Origin: Chlorella sorokiniana
Taxonomy: Eukaryota > Chlorophyta > Trebouxiophyceae > Chlorellales > Chlorellaceae
Direction of reading: 5' to 3'
Assembly: GCA_025917655.1 (NCBI GenBank)
Contig: CP084608.1
Coordinates: forward strand, 2,232,001-2,296,000
DNA length: 64,000 nt
A program made the position numbers and the translations under genes. The notes under the pieces were generated by a model that did no database searches, had not been told where the DNA came from, and was given only the letters and a program-made list of their open reading frames with translations. Within the stretch, counting starts at the first letter, position 1. The number at the start of each line of letters is the position of its first letter. Positions 1 through 10,800 of this stretch are shown here, piece by piece.

Positions 1-310
1 GCAAAGTACTCAGACGACCCTGGCAGCCACGGTACCGCGCTGGAAGTGCGGGAGGCATCCATGCTGGCCAACGAGCGCGCCCCCGCCCAGATCAAGGCGA
101 GTTCCGCAGACTCCTCCTGCTTCGAAGGAGCAGTCCTCGGTCAGCGCTGCCTCCTTGGCCTGTGCACAGATGCAGCGGGTTTGGGGAACAGGGGCGTGTT
201 GAGCGCAGTGCCAGCGGGGAGACTCCGGGCAGTAGCCGGGAACAGGCTTGCCGACTGCACTCCTTGTCTTGCTGTAGCTTTGTCTCATTCTGCTCCCGGC
301 CCCTTTGGAC

Positions 311-944
311 GGACGAGCGCAGGACTCTGTGTTGATCATTCAGCCCTCCGCCTCCCTGGAGTGCGCTGCCTGCGTGGAGGAGGCGGCGGCGGCCGACGGC
401 ACGCTGCTGCTGCGCGTGCCGCCCGCCCTGCGGGACGACGCGCTGCTGCCGCTGCTGGAGCCGTACAGCTCGTACCGCGTGTGGCGGCTGAGCCTGGCGG
501 GCGTGGGGTCTGCGAGAAGAGCGTTTGGCGGCTTTGCCAGCCGCGAGGCTGCTAGCCAGCTGGACGCCAGGGTGGAGTGGATGACCACGGAGTTCTGCTG
601 CAGGTGCGGCCCAAACCTGCTGCCACCTTTGCCAGCAAGAGACGCAGAGCCTGCGCTGGGGTCACCCCATGCACCGCGCTGGTCGGCAGCTGTACTGCAG
701 CCGTATTGCGCCGCCCGCGTTTTGGCGCTGCACAGGCCCAGCCAGCGGCTTGCGCTACGGAGCGGCCAAGTGCTGGTGCGTCAGGCAGCGCCGGCCTCTT
801 GGCTAGCGCCCCTCCCCTCAGCCCTTCTGCCTGTCTGTGTGTTCGTGTAGACGGGAAGAGGAGGCGCCGCGGTACCACAAGCAGGATGAGATTGTGGTGA
901 AGCTGAGCATGACGCCAGAGTTCCGGTACAGCCAGCTGGCTTAG
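311..944 (+). CDS. 3' end of an unidentified gene
   Basis: Only the last exons of this gene lie in the window and I do not recognise the family. The final exon appears to run from 851, after a CGTGTAG acceptor, to a TAG at 942-944. It encodes a compact charged tail containing YHKQDEIVVKLSMTPEF. Upstream, around 340-590, an open frame encodes DGTLLLRVPPALRDDALLPL and then FGGFASREAASQLDARVEW. That beta-alpha-beta rhythm is vaguely like an RRM or R3H-associated fold, which is a guess. Intron limits between these pieces and the true 5' end are not fixed. The neighbour at 1247 is convergent. Confidence 0.35.
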
Positions 945-1246
945 CGGTGCCCGTCAATGCACTGCCGACGACGTGGCTGCATCACACTGCCGACGCTGCC
1001 ATATCGGTGCTGCAGCGGCACGCCATGCGCTCTAGGCCTCTGTTACTCATGCCCAATTGGAGGATTTCTTGCAAGGAGGATTTGCCAATAGAAACAGCAA
1101 ATCTATTTGATGACTAAAGAAATAATAAATAAAGTCTGGCAGATGGGCAATGAAATGGGTGGAGAGGAGCACACGAAGAAGAAGGTAATGAATGCATGTA
1201 CGAGTCAGTATCACAAGCAGGCCTGAGCCACGCATTTGGGTGCAAG
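945..1246. other. convergent 3' flanks, no gene seen
   Basis: This stretch lies between two convergent gene ends. It is A/T-richer around 1080-1150, as expected for 3' untranslated sequence. I see no coding signal in it. Confidence 0.5.
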
Positions 1247-3572
1247 TCACACTCTGCTGTCGCCCTCGTCGGCCTGATTGAGTTCTGCAGCCGCAGCCTG
1301 CGAGGGGCGTGACAGCTGCTGCTGCTGCTCTCGCTGCGGCTGCAGCGCCTGGCAGGGTTGCCTTCCCTCGCGCTCGTCCTGCCAATGCTCCTGCCGATGC
1401 TCCTGCTCCTGCTGCTGCTCCTGCTGCTGCGGCGCCTGCCTGGCAGCCCACCACTGGCTGACCGCGTATGCGGTGACGGCGGCCGCGGTGATGGCCACCC
1501 CGCGATCTGCACCCCGGTCTGGATGATGGTGGAGCCCAGGATGGGGGTGGAAAGCACGACGGAGAAGACGAGGCGCAGCCCGAAGAACATGGAGGCAGTG
1601 GGGCGCCCAGGCGCCACACGCACAGCTGCGGAGCAGAGGGGGAGGAAGAGTGTAAGCAAAGGTTGTGTGCACGTGCGCGCATGCGTGTGTCTGGTGCAAC
1701 CGAGCAGCGTGGGCAAGCCACTCGGCTGCGCGACCAGCTGCTGCCCCCGACTATGGAGCAGGCAAGGAGCAGGGGCGGCCCGCGGGATGGCACAAGCGGC
1801 GGCTGGCGCCTCTGCAGCTCCCGCGGCAAGCGGAGCAGGAGGGTGCGCGCGGAGCAGGAGGGTGTGCCCCACCTGCATGAAGACGCCGCTGCCCATGTAG
1901 GCAACAGTGGAGAGGCCCAGCAGGGCGGCCCAGTCGGCGGCGCTCCACCCCGCAAACTGGGCGCCCCAGGCTGTGCCGTCCACGGGCAGGGTGAGCGGCA
2001 GGTAGAAGAGCACTGAGGCGCAGTTCATGCTGTGCTGCAGCTGCAGCGCGGTGAAGCCCATGTGGCGGCAAGCCTGCAGCAGCACGTAGTAGGCGACGGT
2101 GGACAGGAGGGCGCCGATCGCCATGGCAAAGCCCCACCAGCCCCGCGCCGTGCTCAGGCTGCCAGACGTGCTCTGCGGGCGCAAGCGGGGGCGGCGTGTG
2201 TGTGTGTGTATTAGTGTTGTTTTTGGGGGGCAGGAGCCCAGGTAATGCTGGCTTGGGCAGCTTGGGCTGCTTGAGCAGCAGAGCCTGCTGGCGGGCTGTG
2301 AGTCACGCCGGCCCAGCAGCGCCGATGCAGCCGCAGGCAGGCACCGGGAGGAGCCGAGCGGGCACCTGGGACACGGCGGGCGCGATGACCATGGCGGCCC
2401 CGCCCAGCATGACGGCCGCGCAGGGCCAGAAGGCGCGGGGCAGGCGGTGGCGCAGCAGCAGAGCCTGGGCCAGCGCGATGCCCAGGGTGGTCCACTGGGT
2501 GGTCAGCATCACTGCGGCGCAAGGGGATTGAAAGGGAGCCTTGTGGGTTCAGCACGGGTGCGGCACTAGTGTGTGAACGACAGGGCAGGCATTTGCAGCG
2601 TGGGCGGCACCGCTGCCGCGCGAGGAGGCGATCAGCGCCCGGGCCTGGTTTCGGGGGCCGCTTCAGCCTGCCGAGGCTCTCCCTGCTGGCACGCTGTGGC
2701 GGCGGGCAGCGGGGCCTCGGGGCCTCTGCTGCGGAGCTGGAGATCTTGAAAGCAGGAGGGCCAGTGCCGCCCCCAGCCCCACCTATGGATACGTCCACAA
2801 AGCCGGGGCCAGGATTTGGAGGAGCAGCAGCCCATGAAGGTTATGGTGATGGCGGCGAGGGCGAGGCGGCGGCGCAGCAGCGGCCGCTCGCGCTCCCAGC
2901 GGTCGACGCGGCGGGTGAGGCCGCGCAGCAGCGGCATGGGGGCCCGTACGCTGCTTTTCGCCGTTGAAGGCCGGGGCTGCGTGTGTGGCCGGGGGAGGCG
3001 GACTGCTGCTTCTCCTGCCCCTCCGCGTCGCCCTCCGCTGCGCGTGGCGGCGGGTCGGCCAGGCGTACGACGGTGTGGCAACAGGCCGCCACACTCGCCT
3101 GCCCCGCCTTGGGGGACGCATCCGCGCTGCCCTGCTCGCTGCCACTGCCGCTGCCCACACCGCCGTCTGCCGGTCTGGCTGAAGTGGCGCATGGACCGGC
3201 TTCCAGCTGCTCGCCCTGTGAGGGCAGGGCGGGCTGGGGCTGGCGCTGCTGCCGCCACCGTCGCACATGCTTACGGATGAGCAGCGGCGCCACATGGAAC
3301 ACCAGCAGCGTTGCCTCGGCAATCAAGTTTGTCACGACCACAAGGCGCAGAGCAGGCACCGGGGGCGACGCCTTGACCTGTGCGCAGGAAGCAGCCAGCT
3401 GATGAGAGCGTGGCAAGGGTACGGCTGGCAGCAGCGGCGGCGGGCAGCAGTGCGGTCAGACCTGGGCGTAGCGCGACAGCAGCCCGTAAAGCGCTAAAAG
3501 CACTTGGGTGCATGTTGCTAGACACAGGAAACACACGACGACGAACGGCGAAGGAGGACGAAGCGCCGCCAT
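1247..3572 (-). CDS. EamA/DMT-family membrane transporter
   Basis: A multi-pass carrier of the drug/metabolite transporter superfamily; the substrate is not predictable. The start at 3572 opens MAALRPPSPFVVVCFLCLAT and runs into a first membrane helix (VLLALYGLLSRYAQ), which ends at a donor at 3462. Exon 2 from 3377 adds LRLVVVTNLIAEATLLVFHV, followed by a long hydrophilic loop. Later exons give AITITFM, QWTTLGIALAQALLLRHRLP with GGAAMVIAPAVS, and a block at about 1870-2170 with IGALLSTVAYYVLLQACRHM. The alternation of helices with the TTQWTTLGIALAQ signature is EamA-like. The C terminus is a Q/E-rich tail (about 1280-1420). The frame breaks by one base near 1493 (IQTGVQIAG to VAITAAAVTAYA) and near 2830; both look like missing bases in or beside G/C runs. 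Confidence 0.78.
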
Positions 3573-3722
3573 GGCGGGTGCGGCCAACCCAGCGCCTTCA
3601 GACGGGTCTCAAGATACACGGCATAAAGACTAATCCGCGCTCCTTGGCGAAACCAAGTTGCTTCCTGGATGATGCAATACTTGCCGCCGCCAAGCTGGCA
3701 ATGACGCTTGCTGTGCAGCGAA

Positions 3723-3727
3723 TTACA
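3723..3727 (-). terminator. putative TGTAA poly(A) signal
   Basis: TTACA on the given strand reads TGTAA on the minus strand, about 100 bases beyond the stop of the UPF0548 gene. TGTAA is the usual green-algal polyadenylation signal. Confidence 0.5.
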
Positions 3728-3824
3728 TCTTGACAAGGGCACTGGGGCCATCGCGCATGGCGAGAAAACTGCGGCCCCATGCAGCAGGGCTGTCTGCCGC
3801 TCCAACAACCATCCAAGCAGGGCG

Positions 3825-5433
3825 TCAGCCGGACTGCACCGCCGCGCCCAGAGCGCGCAGACTGTCCAGCACGTATCGAATCTGCATGACCTTCACCACC
3901 GGCAGCGAGGCCCAGGCCAGCAGCGTGTCGGGCTTGCTGAAGAGGTAGACGTCGTACCTGCAGGAAGTGCAGTACGGCAGGCGGCGCAGTGGGCAGCTGG
4001 TTGTCCAGGCCAGCCCCCCGTTGGATGCACTGCCTGGCTTCCTTCGCTCGTCGGCGCTGCGAGCTTGCCCTGAGTTTGCCTCAGCGCATCCGCTGGAGCG
4101 CTGATGGCTTCAAGGGCTGCATGGAAGGCTGCCTGGCGTGCTCACCACACCGAGCCGTCTGCGTGCAGCTCTAGTTGGAAGCGTTCCTCCCCCGCCAGCT
4201 GGTGCCCCGCCAGCGAGCACATGCCCACCGCAAAGCGCTTGCCTGCGCGGGGCCCCATGGGTGGGCCTTGGGTCAGATAGCACTCAGCCTGCCGGGCGAC
4301 CAGCAGCGCAGCCAGCACCGGCCCAGCCGCCGCTGCCAGCAGCAGCCATGAATTGCACCCTCGCAGCGAGGCGCCGCTGGGTCCTGGAGGCCACTCGGCA
4401 CCCTGGCGCAGCAGCAGCCGCAAGCCCCGCTGCCACCCCTGTGCCCCACCTGTGCCGCCGTTGTCGAACCGAGTGTCATCCTCCTTGCAGTACACCACCC
4501 GTGCCGGCAGTACGCTCCACGGCACCACCGTCTGGGTGGCGGAGCACACCGTGACGCCTGGCTGCAACTGCGGCCGCGTGGTGCAGTTCCAGCCTGTGGA
4601 CAGTCGTTCGGGGATGGGGAATGGGTGGGGGAGAGGTGGGGTGGAAAGCTTTTATGTCGAGAGGTAAGCTCTCCCTGAAACATGTAAGAAAGGGAAGCGC
4701 AGGGCTCAAAGCCCTTGAGCGCAAGATTGCTGGGCAGTGAGAACCGCAGCCAGCGGCTTGCACTTGGAGGCGCAGGGCGGCTGGCGGGTGCGGAGCTGCT
4801 CATCCTGCTGCCGCTCACCCAGCTGCAGGTGCTCCCACTGCTTGATCTTGTCTACGGCGGCGTCAAAGGCAGCCTGCCCCTCCCCGATCTGCGGTCATGT
4901 GGATCAGCATGCAGATGGCGTACAAAAAAGGTTCCTTGCGCACTGATTCACATAGTGCGTGCAGCAGGCTGGCCGCCGACCCACCTAGGCCCACCTTTCT
5001 GCGGTTCTTGGTGATCATGAAGTTTCCACGCTTCACTCCCTGTGGCAAGTCTGGCGCAGTCAGCGAGCTGCCAGCAAACTCGTGATTGCACTCCCGCCTG
5101 CAAACAGGCAGGAGCGCAGCTCGGAAAATAAAATTGCGCATGCCAGAAGCAGCAGACGCACTTGCGTGCTTGTCCTTGTTGAAGCGCTGCGTAGGCTCAC
5201 CCCTTCCACTCCTGCATAAGCCGCTCCATGTCGCTGGCAGAGGGCTTGAAGACGCGCAGCGATGAGAGCCCCGTGGTGTCACGCCCGTCTGCCGCACCCG
5301 ATGACGCAGCAGCGCACTTGCTGCACAGCGCCCTGCGGGCGCACTGCTGCATTCTTTTCGCTCTTGAATGGCAGCCTGGTGCCTCCACGGCCCAATATTG
5401 CGGTCTGCAAGGCCGGCATTGGTCGGCTGGCAA
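3825..5433 (-). CDS. UPF0548 / DUF1990 family protein
   Basis: Member of a small family found in plants and bacteria whose biochemical function is unknown. Family hallmarks appear in order. They are the N-terminal exon (about 5433-5215) ending DMERLMQEWKG; LPQGVKRGNFMITKNRRK (near 5000-5075); IGEGQAAFDAAVDKIKQWEH (near 4820-4890); VVPWSVLPARVVYCKED (near 4480-4530); GKRFAVGMCSLAGHQLAGEE followed by RFQLELHADGSVW (4142-4240); and the last exon YDVYLFSKPDTLLAW to AAVQSG, stop at 3825-3827. The G-x-x-LAGHxLAGEERF / DGSVW block is the most diagnostic. The start chosen is the first ATG of the 5' exon; a longer 5' exon is possible. It is divergent from the gene at 6132. Confidence 0.75.
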
Positions 5434-6131
5434 CTCTCACTGCCGCTGGCACGTCGAACAGATGTTTCTGATAACCGACACGACGGTGGAGCAATGATTT
5501 CAGGGGCGCGTGGTCACAGGTTGGGGGCCAAGCCCAAGCCTGCCAGCGGCGTTGGTGGCAAGGGCGCAAGTGCTTGCAAGGTCGACTGGGCCCTGCGAAA
5601 ACTGTAAATGTGCACGACGGTGCAATCGGCTTTTCGGTTCTGGCGCCTGATAGCCACAAGAGCCATGCGGCCGGCTGGCGCTTGGCTTGTCACAAGTCGC
5701 GGCATCCGCGCCCTGTCATCACACTTGCTGTTTGACACAAGGATTTGATGTCTATATCTTCAGTTATACTTAGGAGGTCTTCTACAAGCATCATTCTAGG
5801 AGTCATCAGGAAAAAGGCGGGGACTGAGACTCGGCCGGAAGAGTGGCTGGCGACGAGCCGCTCAGCGCGCCCCGGGACGCTCCTGTACGCCCTGTTTTGA
5901 TGTGTTACGCCGCGGTGCAAACTCGTTTCGATGTGTTGCACCGCGGTACAAACTCCCTCTGCTCCTCACAATACACAGCATACTTTCGCCTCGCCTCCAA
6001 GTTGCGCCTCAGCGACGTGGCGGCGCCTTGGCAAAACTCTGGACAAACGCTCAGGGCCGGCTTGGCCGCTGTAGGCTTACCACCAACATGACTTGCAACC
6101 GCTCAGGGACCGAGTACGAGGCCTCCCGGCA
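5434..6131. promoter_or_regulatory. divergent intergenic/promoter region
   Basis: About 700 bases separate two genes transcribed away from each other. No gene is convincing here. It includes an A/T-rich patch (5735-5790) and a 31-bp tandem repeat listed separately. Confidence 0.45.
5894..5955. repeat. two tandem 31-bp copies with CCGCGG core
   Basis: Two adjacent 31-base copies (5894-5924 and 5925-5955) match at 27 of 31 positions. Each carries GATGTGTT, then CCGCGGT, then CAAACTC. They sit inside the divergent promoter region, so they could be a duplicated regulatory site; the sequence shows only the repeat. Confidence 0.7.
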
Positions 6132-7688
6132 ATGAGCTTGCGTTCGGGCACAGTTCTTCTGCCGGCGTTTCTCGGTGAGGGGTCCCACGTCTTCCGTTTC
6201 CTCCGCACGCCCGGTCGATAATCGGCAGAGCAGGCGGATTGGCTCCGCTTGCCCATATGAGCCGACCCGTTTCCTCCTGCCGCATCGCCTGCCGCCGCCG
6301 CTTCGGCTGCCGCCTCACTGTGTCTTTGTGCCCATGACTTCGGCGCAGGCTGGTTGTTCACTTACTACAACAGCAAGAAGACAGATGAGCGCAAGGCGCA
6401 GATAGACCGCATCAACGACCAAGTGCGGGTGCGTATCGGGTCAGCCGGCTGGCTCATCCCAGCAGGTTCCCTGCTGGGTGGCGGCATGCTGGCTGCTGCC
6501 GCTGCACCTCATCGCCATGAAACCGCACACCAGCCCAGTCGAGCCTTCATGGCTGACCTGCGATCATGACAGCGACGCACATGCTGCCGCCGCGCTCCAC
6601 CCTGCAGCTGCTCTATGGCCCTCTGCTGGCCTGCGTGCATGCCAGCCGCTCCGCCTATGCGGCCATGGTGCGCCAGCACAGCCCCGACGGAACGGTGCAG
6701 GGCTTCGTGGGGGCGCTGCAGGGCGACCCAGAGGGGCCTGTGGGCGAGGCGTACAGGCGAGGGGCCCGCTCTGCATGCTGTGTTCAGGCAGCATGGCATG
6801 GCAGGGCGCTGCCTGCTGGCTTGCTGCTCAGCTGCCTTTCTTTCTGCAAGTCCCGCGTGCAGCCCGGCTGCTGACACCCTACCCCCCACACATACACAAC
6901 TCGTGTTTCATGCCACCCCAAATGCCTCTGCTGTGCAGACGCTGGATGAAGGTGGTGCTGCAGCCATTGAACGAGCGCGCCGCCGACGTGGTGGTCAACC
7001 ACGTGGATCTGCTGCGCACCCCTTACATCGACCCGCTGCTGCTGCAGGCGAGCAGGCAGTGCTGGGTTTAAATTTTTGCCATGAGGGCCGCTGCGCCAGC
7101 TGCTGCTGCCACGCCTGCTGCAGATGTGTGGCTGTTCGAGGTGGGACTGCATGCGTTGAAGTGGGATGGCCACATCTGAATGCCTACAGCCCTGCACCCG
7201 TCCGCCCGTTTAGCCGCCCACCCACCCCACTCTGATAGCAGCTTGTGGCGCACGTGTCGGCCAACAAGGTCATTTTGCGGCGCTGGGAGGAGGGCAGCGT
7301 GCGCGAGTGGTCCGCCATCTCCTACCCCAACCAGGTTGGCGCTGGGCAGCAAGAGGATGGGTTGTGCAGTGGCAGGGGGCAAGGGGAGCGCTATTTGTTG
7401 GGCAGCGGCCCTGCCAGCCAGGCACATGGCACAGATGATGCCCAGCCATCGTGATAGATGGGGGCACGCAGCCGGCCACGTGTGCTCAGCTTGAACACCC
7501 CGATACACGTGCAGTTGCTGGACTACATCACGTCAGAGTTCAAAGTCATCAAGCGCAAGCAAGCAGCCCTGCTGGGCCTCTCCAAGAACGCCACAGCAGC
7601 GGAGCAGCTGGAGGGGGACAACAAGCTGGAACCAGCTCCGCCGCGGCCGCCCCGCCCCGCTTGTGACTGCTGGACCTCCGCTGCTTGA
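6132..7688 (+). CDS. membrane-anchored protein of unknown family
   Basis: I do not recognise this family. Six exons read cleanly into 215 residues: 6132-6174, 6349-6428, 6608-6756, 6939-7047, 7242-7334 and 7515-7688. The N terminus (MSLRSGTVLLPAFLGWLFTY) is a short hydrophobic segment, probably a signal anchor. It is followed by a charged stretch (KKTDERKAQIDRINDQ) and an alpha-helical domain with LLYGPLLACVHASRSAYAAM, RWMKVVLQPLNERAADVVV, LVAHVSANKVILRRWEEG and LLDYITSEFKVIKRKQAAL. The C terminus is proline-rich (PAPPRPPRP). Introns 3 and 4 appear to use GC donors (CAG/GCGAGG at 6757 and CAG/GCGAGC at 7048). A stromal or mitochondrial-membrane role is possible but unproven. Confidence 0.75.
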
Positions 7689-7806
7689 GCTGTTTTACTC
7701 GTAAGCCTTTGCTCCATGTCACAGAGCAGACTGTCCTGCAAGCAAAGCAAGTTTCCCTAACGAACCGCAGCTACCCACCCACACCGCCAGCCTGGCGGTG
7801 CGCCAC

Positions 7807-10800
7807 ATGTTCTACTGCCCTCACTCGACAAACAAACTAGGCGTTCAAGGAATGCGTCATTGCATCGTCGTTTATAGGATCGCTTGTAGGAAACTTTCAG
7901 GGGCTCCCACCTCGCGCAGTGCTCCCCACCCATCTCCACATGTCATTGGCGTTGCTTGCGGTCGGGCGGGCTCATTACACGACATATAACCGCCCTGTCA
8001 GATCTGGTTGGGGTCCGCCACGGCCGATCGCATCCCGGAGACAGCGAATGTGCTGAAGGTTTTGCTGCCCAGCAGCGTTGCCAGCGCATCCAGAGATGCA
8101 GAGCAGGGCATTACAATCCCCGTAAATTATGCGGAGGTGAGCGGTGGGGCTGCTGCTGTTTTGGAAGGGTGGCCAGACATGCGATCAAGCAAGGTGCACG
8201 ACTTCCCAGAGCCCCCAATTGCTACTGCTAACTGTTTCTGAGAGCACTGCAATGATGCTGGACAGTAGGGTTCCGCCCGGTTTTGCCCCCTCGGTGGCGG
8301 CATCTTTTAAGCTGCCGCCTGCTGCCTGCAGCTGCTAGGGCTGTCAGACATCCAGCTGCCGCTGCAGCCGGCGGTCGAAAAGGCCTACGATGACTTGATC
8401 AACACACCTCTGGAAGAGGGCTACAGGTGCGCACGCGTGGGTGGCTTGACTGGCGTTTGACTGATGCGGTTTGATGGACGCGTCAACCTGCTCCAGCCGT
8501 GATCCCTTCTCGACTTTGTGCTGCTGCTAGCACAGATGCATCAGGAGTTTGGAGCCTGTTGCCTGCTGGAGTGTGGACTTTTTTCTTCCTCTGTAAAAAG
8601 GCCGTTTCCCGCTTGTGCACCCACCTCCCCACTCGCAGCGAGCTGGCGCATCTGGGCAAGGAGAAGCTCCTGTTTGCCGCTCGCGACCGCCTGCACAGCG
8701 TGCGGGGCCGCACCACGCTGCTCAGCCCCAGCGTGCAGGTGGAGCCCTTGCTGCTGCCGGGGGCCATGGCGCTGCTGCACCAGGTACGCACAGGGGCAGG
8801 GTGGGTTGGGAAGGGGGGGGCATGTGGCTGTGCGGCTGGCTTGCTTCCCCACCTCCAGCCCAGGCTGCGCCTGCTTTTCCGCCGCCGCTCTTCTTCGTCG
8901 CCCCTCCCGTCCCCCCCGGCGCCTGCTTTCAATGTGGCTTCGCTTCACCGCTTGCGCTGCCTCCGACATCACACGCTGCCTGCACCGCCGCTGCTGCGTC
9001 GCAGCTCAAGCGGTACGACTTGGTGGTCCAGCTCAGCGAGGAGGGTGCGGGGCTGGGTGCCCGCCAGATTAGGACCTCCTCCCGCGACACCCTGCGGGAC
9101 TTTGAGCAAGACATGGCGCTGGCCACGGCGCTGGCGCAGGTGGGAGCGTGCACAGCACAGCACAGCACCGCATTGCATGACCCAGCATGCACAGTGTGCG
9201 GGGCATCGCTCGGCCCTCAGGCTGCCGGCCGTGCCGCCGCATGCCCGCCCCACCCGCTTGCCTGCCCAACTGCTCCTTGGGCTGTCAGTTTGCGGGGCTT
9301 GCCTGCGGAAATTTGGAGCTTTACAGGGGGAAAGGCATACATTGCACTGTTGAGCCTGCAAGCTCAGGACACGGGAGCGCCAGGAATGCATGCCCAGCCC
9401 ACGTGTCCCACCCCCTGCAGTGCGGCTTGGCGGACTCGGAGCTGCGCGGCGGCCACCCCGCCCTCGCCTGCGCCCGCCTGCAGGAGGCCCTGCACCTTCT
9501 GGCAGACGCCCGCACGCCGGCGGCAGCGCAGGCGGCGGCGGGCTGCTGCCCCGGCTGGGCGGCGGCGGGGCGGCGGGAGGGGGCGCCGCGTGTGCTGGCG
9601 CCGCGCCTGCAGGCGGACATTCAGGCAGCGTTGGCTCAGTATCACCCGGATGCTGTGGCAGACTACCTGCAGGTGTGTGTGCGCGCTGTGTGTGTGCAGT
9701 GTCAGCGTTACTGCACCATGCATGTGTGCGTGGGGGAGGTGGACGGTGTGAGGGGTGTGAGGGTGTGCGTGTGTTGAGGGCGCCAGGGGGCTTTGCACTG
9801 TGGGTCGTTGTTGTGGGGGAGGGGCCCTGAGACAACCTGCTTCCGGCGAGTGAGGCGCGTGGCGTTCATGCAGACAGAACAAGTCCGCACGAATGCCCCT
9901 GGCACGCTACACTGGCACGCTACACTGGCGCACCACCCGGGCGCACCACCACCCGGGCGCACCACCTCCAACACGCCGACGTGTGTACACGCTGCCCCCC
10001 TCCCCTTCCCCGTTTGTAGATACCGTTTGATCGCACCGACTTCGACCTGCGGGCGCGGGAGGTGGCCGCCCTGCGGGAGTGGGCCCGCGGCCCCGGCAGC
10101 GCACGCAGCGCGCGCGCAGCCCCGCCCCGCCCTCACGCCCGACTACATGGCTCGGGTGGTGCCGCGCCTCACGGCAGGTGACCAGGCCAGCTGTCTGCTG
10201 AATTGAATGAATTGATTCTTCCTCCTGATGGATCACGCCCAGTAGTCTGAGGGACCAAATGAGCGCCTGGCTCCCTTTTCGGGAAGCCAGGCGGCTTCCC
10301 CAGGCTTCCTGCACGAGCGTGTGTGTGTGGCTGTGGGGGAAACCCTGCTCCTCAGTTACAGCTGCAGCTGCGCCCTGCCCTACCGCTCCCCTTCACCTGT
10401 CTGCAGCCGAGCTGTGCTCTCTCTACGACTGGGGCTGGCTGGCGGCTGGCGGCTCCAGCGCTCGCTGCGCCTGGTACTACCCCGGCTTGCTCAAGGTGAG
10501 GTCGTCGGCGGCGGCAGCGGAGGCCTGTTAACCTGTCGCGGGACGGCAGGCTGAAAAGCGCGCAGCATGCTGAGCTTCCAACAAGGCGGCGCGGGGCGGC
10601 ACGTCGGCCGCGGCCTGGCCCGCCCGCTTGCCCTGCAGCCGCGCCCTGCTTCTGCCAAGCTGTGCTGGCGGCGGCGACCAGTGCTGCTGCACAGATCGAG
10701 CCCCAAGCTTGCTGGGCTTGTGTATGCATCAGGCTGAGCGGGTCACGCACAAGCCCATGCCACCGTCCTCTTGACCCTCCCACTCCTGTTCCGTTGCCAA

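Noticed and set aside
1278-1526. Leucine- or cysteine-rich membrane-like peptide on the plus strand
   Set aside because: Antisense reading of the glutamine-rich tail of the EamA transporter.
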